Below, piece after piece: positions 1 to 7,708 of a stretch of DNA of 23,324 bases; position 1 is the stretch's first letter; each line of letters begins with the position of its first letter. Source of the DNA: CAZIOH01 sp964540815 (GTDB lineage Bacteria > Myxococcota_A > Polyangia > Fen-1088); the NCBI GenBank assembly GCA_964540815.1, contig CAZIOH010000103.1, forward strand, positions 1 to 23,324, written 5' to 3'. A program made the translations under genes and the position numbers. The notes below the pieces were generated by a model. That model was not told where the DNA came from, did no database searches, and saw nothing but the letters and a program-made list of their open reading frames with translations.

Positions 1-455
<455 letters not shown>

Positions 456-504
456 GAAGAGCCCGGCCGCAAGGGACGAGACAGACGAAGGGAGTCGCAC
501 ATCG

Positions 505-741
505 ATGGAATCCGGCGCGCCCACATCCGTAGCACCCTCTGCCTCCGTGACGGTCCAGGTCAACGGAACGGCGGCCCAGTTGCTGGTCCGGCTCATGCAG
601 GACCTGGGGGCGGAGGATCCCATGGCGGTGCTGACGCGGGCGCTCGGGATGCTGGACCAGGGGCTGGCCGCCCGGAGGCAGGGGCGGCGGCTCGGGGTCT
701 ACGACCCGGCCTCGCAGCGCTTCATGGACCTGGTGATCTGA
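505..741 (+). CDS. Small ribbon-helix-helix-like protein in the prkA operon, unknown function
   Basis: This 78-residue protein lies between prkA (49-bp gap) and yhbH (zero gap: TGA 739-741 is followed directly by ATG 742). An AAGGGAG Shine-Dalgarno-like element precedes ATG 505. By eye the protein has a disordered Ala/Ser/Pro leader (residues 1-13), a strand SVTVQVNG, a helix TAAQLLVRLMQDLG, a second helix from DPMAVLTRALGMLDQ to about residue 56, and a C-terminal strand segment RRLGVYDPASQRFMDLVI. That order resembles small ribbon-helix-helix proteins with a C-terminal hairpin. The fold is inferred, with no homologue identified. E. coli yeaG-yeaH has no such gene between them as far as I know. 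It could be a DNA-binding regulator of the operon or a PrkA/YhbH partner. Codon usage matches its neighbours, supporting a real gene. Confidence 0.8.
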   Translation: MESGAPTSVAPSASVTVQVNGTAAQLLVRLMQDLGAEDPMAVLTRALGMLDQGLAARRQGRRLGVYDPASQRFMDLVI

Positions 742-1857
742 ATGGCGCTGCGCATCGACCCCGACCACCGGCGGTTCCGCGACATCGTGCGCGGCAAGAT
801 CAAGCAGGACCTGCGCAAGTACGTCTCGCAGGGCGAGCTCATCGGGCGCAAGGGCAAGGATCTGGTGTCCATCCCGCTGCCGCAGATCAACCCGCCGCGC
901 TTTCACTTCGGCAGCAAGAACGGCAACGGCGGGGTGGGGCAGGGGGAGGGCGACGTGGGCGACAGCCTGGGCAAGGCCGACCCCAACGCCGGGGAGGGCT
1001 CGGGCAAGGCGGGCGACCAGTCCGGGGAGCATGCGCTCGAGGTGGAGCTGTCCCTGGAGGAGCTGGCGCAGATCCTGGGCGAAGAGCTTCACCTGCCGCG
1101 GATCGAGCCGAAGGGCAAGGAGCGGATCGTCAGCCAGAAGGATCGCTACGTCGGCATCCGGCGCACCGGGCCAGAGTCGCTGCGCCACTTCAAGCGGACC
1201 TTCCGGCAGGCCCTGCGGCGGCAGATGATGACCGGGACCTACAGCCCGGACCGGCCGATCATCGTGCCGGTGCGGGAGGACAAGCGTTACCGATCCTGGC
1301 GGACCACGCCCCTGCCGCAGTCGAACGCGGTGATGATCTTCATCATGGACGTGTCGGGGTCGATGGGCGACGAGCAGAAGGAGATCGTGCGCATCGAGTC
1401 CTTCTGGATCGACACCTGGCTGCGATCCCAGTACAAGGGCCTCGAGTCGCGGTTCATCATCCACGACGCGGCCGCCAAGGAGGTGGATCGGGACACCTTC
1501 TTCCGCACCCGCGAGTCGGGCGGCACCATGATCTCGAGCGCCTACAAGCTGTGCGCCCAGATGATCGCCGACGAGTTCCCGACCAGCGAGTGGAACATCT
1601 ACCCGTTCCACTTCTCGGACGGCGACAACTGGTCGGTCGACGACACCGTGCAGTGCATCGAGCTGCTCCGCACCCAGATCCTGCCCAAGGTCAACCAGTT
1701 CTGCTACGGGCAGGTCGAGAGCCCCTACGGGTCGGGGCAGTTCATCAAGGATCTCAAGGAACACTTCGACGAGGACGATCGGGTGGTGGTCTCGGAGATC
1801 AAGGCCAAGGAGGCCATCATGGATTCGATCCGTGACTTCCTCGGCAAGGGGAAATGA
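742..1857 (+). CDS. yhbH: YhbH/YeaH family VWA-domain protein (DUF444)
   Basis: This 371-residue protein belongs to the DUF444 family (Bacillus YhbH, E. coli YeaH), the usual genomic partner of PrkA. It starts with the conserved type of segment around DHRRFRDIVRGKIKQDLRKY, followed by IPLPQINPPRFHFG and a Gly-rich flexible linker (about residues 57-95). A von Willebrand A fold then begins near residue 195 with the MIDAS signature DVSGSMG (Asp203), and continues with SGGTMISSAYKL and FHFSDGDNWSVDD, both typical of the family. It is shorter than E. coli YeaH (about 427 aa) and nearer to YhbH. It is probably cytoplasmic and metal-ion binding; its biochemical role is not settled in the literature I know. 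ATG 742 abuts the preceding stop, and its own end overlaps spoVR by 4 bp (ATGA, 1854-1857), pointing to translational coupling. Confidence 0.95.
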   Translation: MALRIDPDHRRFRDIVRGKIKQDLRKYVSQGELIGRKGKDLVSIPLPQINPPRFHFGSKNGNGGVGQGEGDVGDSLGKADPNAGEGSGKAGDQSGEHALEVELSLEELAQILGEELHLPRIEPKGKERIVSQKDRYVGIRRTGPESLRHFKRTFRQALRRQMMTGTYSPDRPIIVPVREDKRYRSWRTTPLPQSNAVMIFIMDVSGSMGDEQKEIVRIESFWIDTWLRSQYKGLESRFIIHDAAAKEVDRDTFFRTRESGGTMISSAYKLCAQMIADEFPTSEWNIYPFHFSDGDNWSVDDTVQCIELLRTQILPKVNQFCYGQVESPYGSGQFIKDLKEHFDEDDRVVVSEIKAKEAIMDSIRDFLGKGK

Positions 1858-3341
1858 CCGTGGCACAGCTCCCGCCCTACCTGCACGACATCCAGAAGGA
1901 GATCGAGGCCCACGGCAAGGCCTTCGGCCTCGACTTCTGGGACGTGGAGTTCGAGATCCTCGACTACAAGCGCATGCAGGAGGTGGCGGCCTACAGCGGG
2001 TTCCCGGTGCGCTATCCGCACTGGCGCTTCGGGATGGAGTTCGAGCACCTGACCAAGAGCCACATCTATGGCCTCTCGAAGATCTACGAGATGGTGATCA
2101 ACAACAACCCGGCCTACGCGTACCTGCTGGAGGGGAACTCGCTGGTCGACCAGAAGATGGTGATCGCTCACGTGCTCGGCCACGTGGACTTCTTCAAGAA
2201 CAACTACTTCTTCTCCAAGACCAACCGCCGCATGATCGACGGGATGGCCAACCACGCCACCCGCATCCGGCGGCACATGGAGCGGCTGGGGGTGGACAAG
2301 GTCGAGTCGTTCATCGACTCGTGCCTGTGCCTCGAGAACCTGATCGACCCGATGTCACCCTTCATCGTGCGCAAGGCCCCCGAGCGCCCCGACACCAACG
2401 AGCCGCCCGAGCTGGCCGAGATCCCCAAGCTGCGGGCCAAGTCCTACATGGACAAGTTCATCAACCCCCCGGAGTTCGTGGAGTCCCAGCGCAAGAAGAT
2501 GGAGCGCGAGCGGGACAAGCCCAAGCGCAACCCGCCGGAGCCGGAGCGGGACGTGCTGGCCTTCCTGCTGGGAAACGCCCCGCTCGAGCCCTGGGAGCTC
2601 GACGTGCTGGAGATCGTGCGGGCCGAGGCCTATTACTTCGCGCCGCAGCGCCAGACCAAGATCATGAACGAGGGGTGGGCCTCGTTCTGGCACGGCAAGA
2701 TCATGACCGAGAAGGCCTTGAAGGCCTCGGAGATCATCGACTACGCCGACCACAACTCGGGGGTGCTGGCCACCGCGCCCGGACAGTGGAACCCCTACAA
2801 GGTCGGGATCGAGCTGTTCCGCCACATCGAGGAGCGCTGGGACAAGGGCCGCTTCGGGCGGGAGTGGGACGACTGCCAGAACATCGACCAGCGCCGGGCC
2901 TGGGACAAGCGGCTCGGCCTCGGGCGCAAGAAGATCTTCGAGGTGCGGCGGCTCTACAACGACGTGACCTTCATCGACGAGTTCTTCACCCAGGAGTTCT
3001 GCCAGGAGAAGAAGTTCTTCTCGTTCTCGCTCAACGAGCGCACCGGCAACTACGAGATCGACTCCAAGGAGTTCCGGCAGGTCAAGCAGAAGATCCTGTT
3101 CCAGCTCACCAACTTCGGCGAGCCCTTCATCGCGGTGGAGGACGGCAACCTCGACAACCGCGGCGAGCTCCTGCTGCGCCACCGGCACGAGGGGGTCGAT
3201 CTGCAACCCGACCATGCCCGCGCGACCCTGACCGCGCTCCAGCGCATCTGGCGGCGCCCGGTCAGCCTGATCACCGTCTTCGACAACAAGTCGCGCATGC
3301 TGCGCTACGACGGCAAGGACCACGCGGAGAAGGCCGCCTGA
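1854..3341 (+). CDS. spoVR: SpoVR family protein
   Basis: This 495-residue SpoVR/YcgB family protein is at the usual full length. Hallmarks are LDFWDVEFEILDY near the N-terminus, AHVLGHVDFFKNNYFFSKTN (about residues 105-124), MNEGWASFWHGKIM (about 271-284), DHNSGVLATAPGQWNPYKVG, and a conserved C-terminal stretch with QKILFQLTNFGEPFI and LLLRHRHEGVDL. In Bacillus SpoVR affects spore cortex formation; in non-sporulating proteobacteria the gene accompanies prkA-yeaH and its biochemical function is unknown. The start ATG overlaps the yhbH stop (ATGA). The TGA stop (3339-3341) sits in the loop of a perfect hairpin (see separate entry). An overlapping 527-residue frame beginning at 1832 lacks family motifs and is a frame shadow. 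Confidence 0.97.
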   Translation: MTVAQLPPYLHDIQKEIEAHGKAFGLDFWDVEFEILDYKRMQEVAAYSGFPVRYPHWRFGMEFEHLTKSHIYGLSKIYEMVINNNPAYAYLLEGNSLVDQKMVIAHVLGHVDFFKNNYFFSKTNRRMIDGMANHATRIRRHMERLGVDKVESFIDSCLCLENLIDPMSPFIVRKAPERPDTNEPPELAEIPKLRAKSYMDKFINPPEFVESQRKKMERERDKPKRNPPEPERDVLAFLLGNAPLEPWELDVLEIVRAEAYYFAPQRQTKIMNEGWASFWHGKIMTEKALKASEIIDYADHNSGVLATAPGQWNPYKVGIELFRHIEERWDKGRFGREWDDCQNIDQRRAWDKRLGLGRKKIFEVRRLYNDVTFIDEFFTQEFCQEKKFFSFSLNERTGNYEIDSKEFRQVKQKILFQLTNFGEPFIAVEDGNLDNRGELLLRHRHEGVDLQPDHARATLTALQRIWRRPVSLITVFDNKSRMLRYDGKDHAEKAA

Positions 3342-3364
3342 CGGCGGCCGCTCGTGGCACGAGC
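3332..3364 (+). terminator. Two tandem hairpins at the spoVR stop codon
   Basis: The first hairpin is GGCCGCC (3332-3338), loop TGAC, GGCGGCC (3343-3349), with the spoVR TGA inside the loop. The second follows at once: GCTCGT (3350-3355), loop GGC, ACGAGC (3359-3364). No U-tract follows, so this is not a textbook intrinsic terminator. It may act as a U-less terminator or a 3'-end protector between convergent spoVR and the PP2C gene. The pairing is read directly; the function is inferred. Confidence 0.45.
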
Positions 3365-3381
3365 GACGAGGACGGCCAGGC

Positions 3382-3403
3382 GAGGACGGGGACGGGGACG
3401 GGG
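3382..3403 (+). repeat. Short GGGGAC hexamer repeat in convergent intergenic gap
   Basis: The gap between the spoVR stop (3341) and the PP2C stop (3416) contains GAGGAC followed by two GGGGAC units and a partial GGGG. It belongs with the other six-base repeats seen in this window. No function is evident. Confidence 0.6.
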
Positions 3404-3415
3404 CTGAGCTTGTAA

Positions 3416-4300
3416 CTACTCGGTGATCTCGATGCAGATGCAGGTGATGTTGTCGTCGCCCCCGCGGGCGTTGGCCTGAGCCACCAGCACCCCGGGGACG
3501 TCCGGCGTGGGGTGGCCGGCGACCACCCTGCCAATCTCCTCGGTGGACAGGTGGTTCGACAGTCCGTCCGAGCAGATGACGAAGCGGTCGCCGCTCCGGA
3601 CCTCGAGGTCCTGGATATCCGGGCGCACCGCCGGCTCGAACCCGACCGAGCGCGTGATGATGTTGCGAAAGCGCGACTCCCGGGCCTCCTGAGCCGAGAG
3701 GATCCCGGCCCGCACCTGGTCCTGTATCCAGGAGTGATCCTCGGTGAGCTGCTCGAAGCCACCGTCGCGCGCCCGGTACGCGCGTGAATCGCCCACGTGC
3801 CCCACGTACGCCCGCTGGTTCGCGAAGAGGATCGCGGTGAGGGTGGTGCCCATGCCCTGGAAGGCCGGGTCCGCCAGCGAGGAGTCATAGATGCTGCGGT
3901 CGGCCTCGGCGATCGCGCCGCGGAGGCCCTCGGCGGTGGAGAGCGGCGTCGCGGTGGGCCAGGGGGTGGGCGCGTGCTCTGGCGATGGCTGCGGCGGGTG
4001 GTGCTCGCCACCCGCGTCCCCGCGCCCGAGCTCGGACCTCGGCTGCCACGCGCCGTGGGCCCCGAGGTCAACCGCCACGGCGGCCGGGGTGGATTCATCC
4101 GCCGTGACGTCGAGGCTCTGGCTGGCGAGGCAGCGCTCGAGGATCTGGATGGCCATGTGGCTGGCGCGCTCGCCGCCGAGGTGGCCGCCCATCCCATCGG
4201 CGACCGCGTACAGGCCGAGCCGATCGTTGCACAGGAAGCTGTCCTCGTTGTGGTCGCGCTTGCGCCCGGGATCCGTGGCGCCCCATCCCGTGACCCGCAT
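3416..4300 (-). CDS. PP2C-family Ser/Thr protein phosphatase
   Basis: This 294-residue PPM/PP2C (Stp1/PrpC-like) phosphatase removes phosphate from Ser/Thr in a metal-dependent reaction. Motifs in order are GATDPGRKRDHNEDS (Asp20), YAVADGMGGHLGGERAS (Asp35), GMGTTLTAILF, AYVGHVGDSRAYR, LTEDHSW, ITRSVG, DRFVICSDGLSNHLS (Asp245) and GDDNITCICIEI (about 281-291). These supply the metal-binding aspartates. I chose ATG 4300 because the family match begins at its first residues and it lies 4 bp after the upstream TAG (TAG-CACC-ATG). Longer upstream readings of the frame only give low-complexity Arg/Pro sequence. Odd point: residues of about 68-122 form a Pro/His/Ala-rich insertion between the first and second catalytic blocks. 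There are no membrane segments, so it is cytosolic. It probably counters Hanks-type kinases, and tight linkage to the OmpA-like gene suggests shared transcription. Confidence 0.93.
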   Translation of the reverse strand: MRVTGWGATDPGRKRDHNEDSFLCNDRLGLYAVADGMGGHLGGERASHMAIQILERCLASQSLDVTADESTPAAVAVDLGAHGAWQPRSELGRGDAGGEHHPPQPSPEHAPTPWPTATPLSTAEGLRGAIAEADRSIYDSSLADPAFQGMGTTLTAILFANQRAYVGHVGDSRAYRARDGGFEQLTEDHSWIQDQVRAGILSAQEARESRFRNIITRSVGFEPAVRPDIQDLEVRSGDRFVICSDGLSNHLSTEEIGRVVAGHPTPDVPGVLVAQANARGGDDNITCICIEITE

Positions 4301-4304
4301 GGTG

Positions 4305-6371
4305 CTATGGCGGCGGGGCGGTGGCCGGTGGCGTTTGGGGGACGGCGGGCGACGGGCCCGAGCCATTCTTGGAGCCATCTTGCGAGCCGTCTGGCGTCTT
4401 TGGCACGCCGGCGGCGGCGCTCGGGCTCGGGGACCTGGGGGGAGCCTTCTCGGCGATGTGGAATTCGACGCTGGAGGGTCCGGGACCGACCCCGACCGGC
4501 ACCAGCCGGTCCGGCGCGATTCCATTCCTCACGATTGCGTCGCGAATGGCGTCCGCCCGCAGCTGCGCGGTGTCCTTGGTCAGCTTCTCCCCGGTGACCT
4601 CGATGGTCAGCCGGCGAATCTCCGGGTGTCCCTTCAACACCAGAGAGATCAGCCGGGCGATGCGGGCGCCGATCTCCTTGAGCTCGGCCTTGCCGGCGCG
4701 CACCGAGAACGGCAACCGCTCGGTCACCTGGATCTGGTCGTCGCGCAGGATCACCACCTCGGCCCCCGGGTCCGGACATCCGTCCTCATCGTCGATGAGG
4801 TTCAGCGTCTCGGGCTTGTTCGGGCACTTGTCGTCCTTGTCCGGGATCCCGTCCTTGTCGTTATCGAGGTCGGGGCAACCGTCCTCGTCCTCGAACCCAT
4901 CGGCGTCCTCGGGATCGTTGGGGCAGTTGTCGAAGCCGTCGGGGATCCCGTCACCGTCGTTGTCCGGATCGGGGCAACCGTCGCTGTCCTCGAACCCGTC
5001 GCGGTCCTCCGGCTCGTCCGGACACTTGTCGATCGTGTCGTTGACCCCGTCGCCGTCCGAGTCCTCGGAGGTGGACGGGCACCCGTCGTGCGGACGCTTC
5101 CCGCGCCCATCCTCGGCGGCGTTCGGGCACGGATCGTTGAGGTCCGGGATCCCGTCCTTGTCGTTGTCGAGCTCCGGGCAGCCGTCGGTGTCCTCGAACT
5201 GATCGAAGTCCTCGGGATCGTTCGGGCACTTGTCGACCACGTCCGGGATCCCGTCACCGTCGTTGTCGGGGTCGGGACAGCCGTCGTCGTCCTTGTAGCC
5301 GTCGCGATCCTCCGGCTGATCGGGGCAGCGATCGTCGGCGTCGTAGACCCCGTCGTGATCCGCGTCGCGGAAGTCGGGGGTGAAGGCCACGCCGAGGAAC
5401 ACGCGCGCCGAGGGCGCCCCGATGCCCTTGCCGAGCCCAGCCCCGAGGCCGCCGGTGAAGGCCAGCATGCCCGTCACGTAGGCGCGCGCCGCGACGTCGA
5501 CCTCGACCGGATTTTCGTCCCACCACGGCTGGTTGAATCCAAAGGCCAGATCCCCGAAGCCCCCGAGGCCACTGCGCCCGGAGAGCTCCGCCAGCAGGTC
5601 GAGCCGCTTCAGCGCCTGGAACGAGGCCGCGAGCCCGTAGAGCAGCTGGTTTCCGACCTTGGCCCCGAGCGTGGTGGTCGACTCCCGGAGGAGGACGCCG
5701 ACCCCAGCGCCGAGCCGCAAGCGGTCGAGCTGGAGGGACGCCAGGGCCTTCAGGCGTCCGGTCGGCCCCCTCTCGCCGAGGTACGCGTTCGAGTCCCCGG
5801 TGGGCGCCGTGCCGCCGAGCAGCGCCGCCAGGATGAACTGATCGTCGTCGCCCGCCGACAGGATCTGCCCCTTGACCTCGAAGCGCAGATCCCCGATGCC
5901 GCTGGTCGACAGCTCGGAGCCGCCCCCGTAGGGCAGTCCGCTCGAGGGATCGATCTCGTCACCCCGGATGGCGAAGGTCAAGGGCAGGGCGATGCCGAGC
6001 TGGAGCTGATCGAAGAGCCCGACCGCCGCCTGCAGCTCTCCCCGGATCTGGCTGCGGATCGGGTAGCTGGTCGGCAGCCCGAGGCCGGTGTTCTGGTCGG
6101 TGGTCTCGAGGCGATAGGGGTGGCGCTGGAAATCGAAGTCGAGGCCGAAGGCAAAGCGCCCGTGGGCCAGGACCTCTGGAGCTTCGAGGGAGAGAAAATT
6201 CTTGGGGCCGATGGCTGGCTGGAACAGATCGCCGTCGAACGACTTGGCCGTCCGCGCCTGCTGCGCGCGCGCGACGCGCTCCCAGCCGCAGCCACCTCGG
6301 CCGGTGAGGAAGCAAAGCCAGACGAGCACACAAGAGGCGAGGAGGGACGGGCGCGGCAGTTTAGTAGGCAT
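4305..6371 (-). CDS. Outer-membrane protein: beta-barrel-like domain, thrombospondin type 3 repeats, degenerate OmpA-like C-terminus
   Basis: This 688-residue protein starts at ATG 6371, where MPTKLPRPSLLASCVLVWLC gives a basic plus hydrophobic signal peptide; an in-frame start 16 codons earlier would bury it. Residues of about 40-330 alternate polar and hydrophobic residues with Gly/Leu, as in an outer-membrane barrel. Residues of about 336-536 hold calcium-binding TSP3-type repeats (DxDxDGxxDxxDxCP with DGCPDPDNDGDGIPD modules). Residues of about 540-635 resemble an OmpA domain but read LTIEVTGEK where the peptidoglycan-binding GHTD normally sits, although a later LRADAIRDAI segment is OmpA-like. 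The C-terminal 50 residues are Pro/Ser/Ala-rich. It probably spans or decorates the outer membrane. The 107-bp gap from truD and a candidate promoter at 6405-6434 suggest its own transcription start, continuing into the PP2C gene. Confidence 0.88.
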   Translation of the reverse strand: MPTKLPRPSLLASCVLVWLCFLTGRGGCGWERVARAQQARTAKSFDGDLFQPAIGPKNFLSLEAPEVLAHGRFAFGLDFDFQRHPYRLETTDQNTGLGLPTSYPIRSQIRGELQAAVGLFDQLQLGIALPLTFAIRGDEIDPSSGLPYGGGSELSTSGIGDLRFEVKGQILSAGDDDQFILAALLGGTAPTGDSNAYLGERGPTGRLKALASLQLDRLRLGAGVGVLLRESTTTLGAKVGNQLLYGLAASFQALKRLDLLAELSGRSGLGGFGDLAFGFNQPWWDENPVEVDVAARAYVTGMLAFTGGLGAGLGKGIGAPSARVFLGVAFTPDFRDADHDGVYDADDRCPDQPEDRDGYKDDDGCPDPDNDGDGIPDVVDKCPNDPEDFDQFEDTDGCPELDNDKDGIPDLNDPCPNAAEDGRGKRPHDGCPSTSEDSDGDGVNDTIDKCPDEPEDRDGFEDSDGCPDPDNDGDGIPDGFDNCPNDPEDADGFEDEDGCPDLDNDKDGIPDKDDKCPNKPETLNLIDDEDGCPDPGAEVVILRDDQIQVTERLPFSVRAGKAELKEIGARIARLISLVLKGHPEIRRLTIEVTGEKLTKDTAQLRADAIRDAIVRNGIAPDRLVPVGVGPGPSSVEFHIAEKAPPRSPSPSAAAGVPKTPDGSQDGSKNGSGPSPAVPQTPPATAPPP
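4761..5366 (-). repeat. Two tandem 303-bp copies of a TSP3 repeat block
   Basis: Within the OmpA-like gene, the block starting DADHDGVYDADDRCP (codon at 5364-5366) recurs exactly 303 bp (101 codons) later as DSDGDGVNDTIDKCP (5061-5063). Both copies then run CPD.PEDRDG, CPDPDNDGDGIPD, CPNDPED, DNDKDGIPD and CPN in the same order. The second copy ends at about 4761. This is a higher-order duplication on top of the basic TSP3 repeat. Confidence 0.85.
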
Positions 6372-6404
6372 CCTTGGCTTCCGATTCCTAAGAAAGGCGG
6401 GCCC

Positions 6405-6434
6405 AGAATAGCCCCCCACTGGCGAGCAAGTCCA
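6405..6434 (-). promoter_or_regulatory. Candidate promoter of the OmpA-like gene
   Basis: On the minus strand TGGACT (6434-6429) is followed after 18 bp by TATTCT (6410-6405), each 4 of 6 to the sigma-70 consensus. Transcription would start near 6398, about 27 nt before ATG 6371. The 107-bp truD-ompA gap fits an internal promoter. This is a weak, pattern-only call. Confidence 0.3.
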
Positions 6435-6478
6435 TTCCGATGCATGGGCGCGCGCAAATCCTCCGCCGGGCGCGCGAC

Positions 6479-7696
6479 CTACTGGTGGGCCAGCCCGGGA
6501 GCGTCGGGGGAGAGATCGGGCCTGGCCGCGTCAGCTGGCTCCGCGCCGGCCGCGCGCTCGACCGCGACGCCGAGGGCCGACAGCAGCACGGTCGCGTAGG
6601 TCCCCGCCGGCAAGCGAAACGACAGCATCACCACGCCCGGTCCCGCGTCGTCGGGTCGGGCTTCAGTCCGGACCTCGGTCCGGACTTGCTCGGGCGCCGG
6701 GGGCGTCTCGCGGAGGGGCTGGTCTTCGAGCGCCACCGGAACCCAGAGCGGGCGCCGGGCCCCTGGCAATTCCTTGCCGAGGGCAGCCAGCTCGTCCCGG
6801 GTGACTCCCACGGCCGCCAGAGCTTCGTCCTCGATCGCGCGAGCGGGCGTTCCTTCCGCGGGGGCACGCGCCCAGCTCCCGGGCATGGGCCCGGTGATCA
6901 CCACCGCACCCGTGTCGACGCGCGCCTGATCGAGCTCGGGATCGTCGGTGTAGAACACGCCGCCGTTGTCGGTCTTCTGCAAGATGTCGCCGGGCAGTAC
7001 CCGGCGGAGCCGACCGCCGGCCAGCCTGCGCTCCAGCACCTGGTTGAAGACCGCGGACTGCACGGCCGAGAGCAGCAGCTTCCGGCGGCGGTGGTCCCGC
7101 GGCCCCCCGCCCCGACGTTCTCCGGTGGCCGGGACTTCGCGGCGCAGGAGGGCGATGCCCTCTTCCACGTTCGAGCTGGTCGCGCCGAAGCGCTGGTCCC
7201 CGTAACGGTTGGGAAGCCCGGCGCGGGTGAGCTCGTCGAGCCCGGCCACGAGGGCGCGCGCCTCAGCGGGGTCGCGCACGTCACCAAGGTGCACCGTGAA
7301 GCGGTTGGCGCGCAGGTGGCCGACCCGCAGCTTGTTGGCGTGACGCTCGGCGCGGAGGACCCGAGCCCCCGTGGCTCCCTCGGTCGGTGGCGTGACCGCC
7401 GCCTCCGGCGGCACGCGCGGCGCGCTCAGCCATTGTCGGGTGGTGGCGTGGCGGTCCTTCATCCCGGCGTAGCCGATCTCGCGGGCCGGGACGCCGAGCC
7501 TCCGCGCGAGCTCGTCGATTGCGGCGAGGGTGGTCATGCCCCGCTTCTCCATCCAGAGGAAGGTGTGCTCTCCGCTCCCGCACGGCAGGTAGGCTGGAAC
7601 CTCCTCGACGAAGAAGGTCTGCGGCGACGGCCGAAAGCGCGCCTGGAACCGGGTCGCATGGGTCATCGGTGGAGCCAGGGACAAGAGGCCTTCCAC
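6479..7696 (-). CDS. truD: tRNA pseudouridine(13) synthase TruD
   Basis: This 405-residue TruD makes pseudouridine at position 13 of certain tRNAs. Visible family landmarks are PSPQTFFVEEVPAYLP, GEHTFLWMEKRGMTT, the catalytic motif GYAGMKDRHATTRQW with Asp81 (matching E. coli Asp80), KLRVGHLRANRFTV, PNRYGDQRFG, LLLSAVQSAVFNQVLERR and the C-terminal FRLPAGTYATVLL. It is longer than E. coli TruD (about 349 aa), mainly from inserts around 190-205 and 335-355 plus a Pro/Ala-rich tail after residue 385. The start is uncertain: GTG 7696 (12 bp after the TPR gene stop, weak SD) or ATG 7666 (residue 11). I prefer GTG because E. coli TruD also has some 20 residues before the matching segment. It is probably co-transcribed with the TPR and bamD-like genes. 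Confidence 0.93.
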   Translation of the reverse strand: MEGLLSLAPPMTHATRFQARFRPSPQTFFVEEVPAYLPCGSGEHTFLWMEKRGMTTLAAIDELARRLGVPAREIGYAGMKDRHATTRQWLSAPRVPPEAAVTPPTEGATGARVLRAERHANKLRVGHLRANRFTVHLGDVRDPAEARALVAGLDELTRAGLPNRYGDQRFGATSSNVEEGIALLRREVPATGERRGGGPRDHRRRKLLLSAVQSAVFNQVLERRLAGGRLRRVLPGDILQKTDNGGVFYTDDPELDQARVDTGAVVITGPMPGSWARAPAEGTPARAIEDEALAAVGVTRDELAALGKELPGARRPLWVPVALEDQPLRETPPAPEQVRTEVRTEARPDDAGPGVVMLSFRLPAGTYATVLLSALGVAVERAAGAEPADAARPDLSPDAPGLAHQ

Positions 7697-7708
7697 TTTG
7701 GCTCGACT

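Noticed and set aside
1832..3415. 527-codon frame overlapping spoVR on the same strand
   Set aside because: Shifted reading of spoVR; Arg/Gly/Pro-rich with no family motif.
4761..5366. Regular repeats that could suggest a CRISPR array
   Set aside because: They are in-frame protein repeats (TSP3 modules), with no unique spacers.
3891..6599. A 902-codon plus-strand open frame
   Set aside because: Antisense to the OmpA-like gene; its apparent repeats merely mirror the TSP3 coding repeats.
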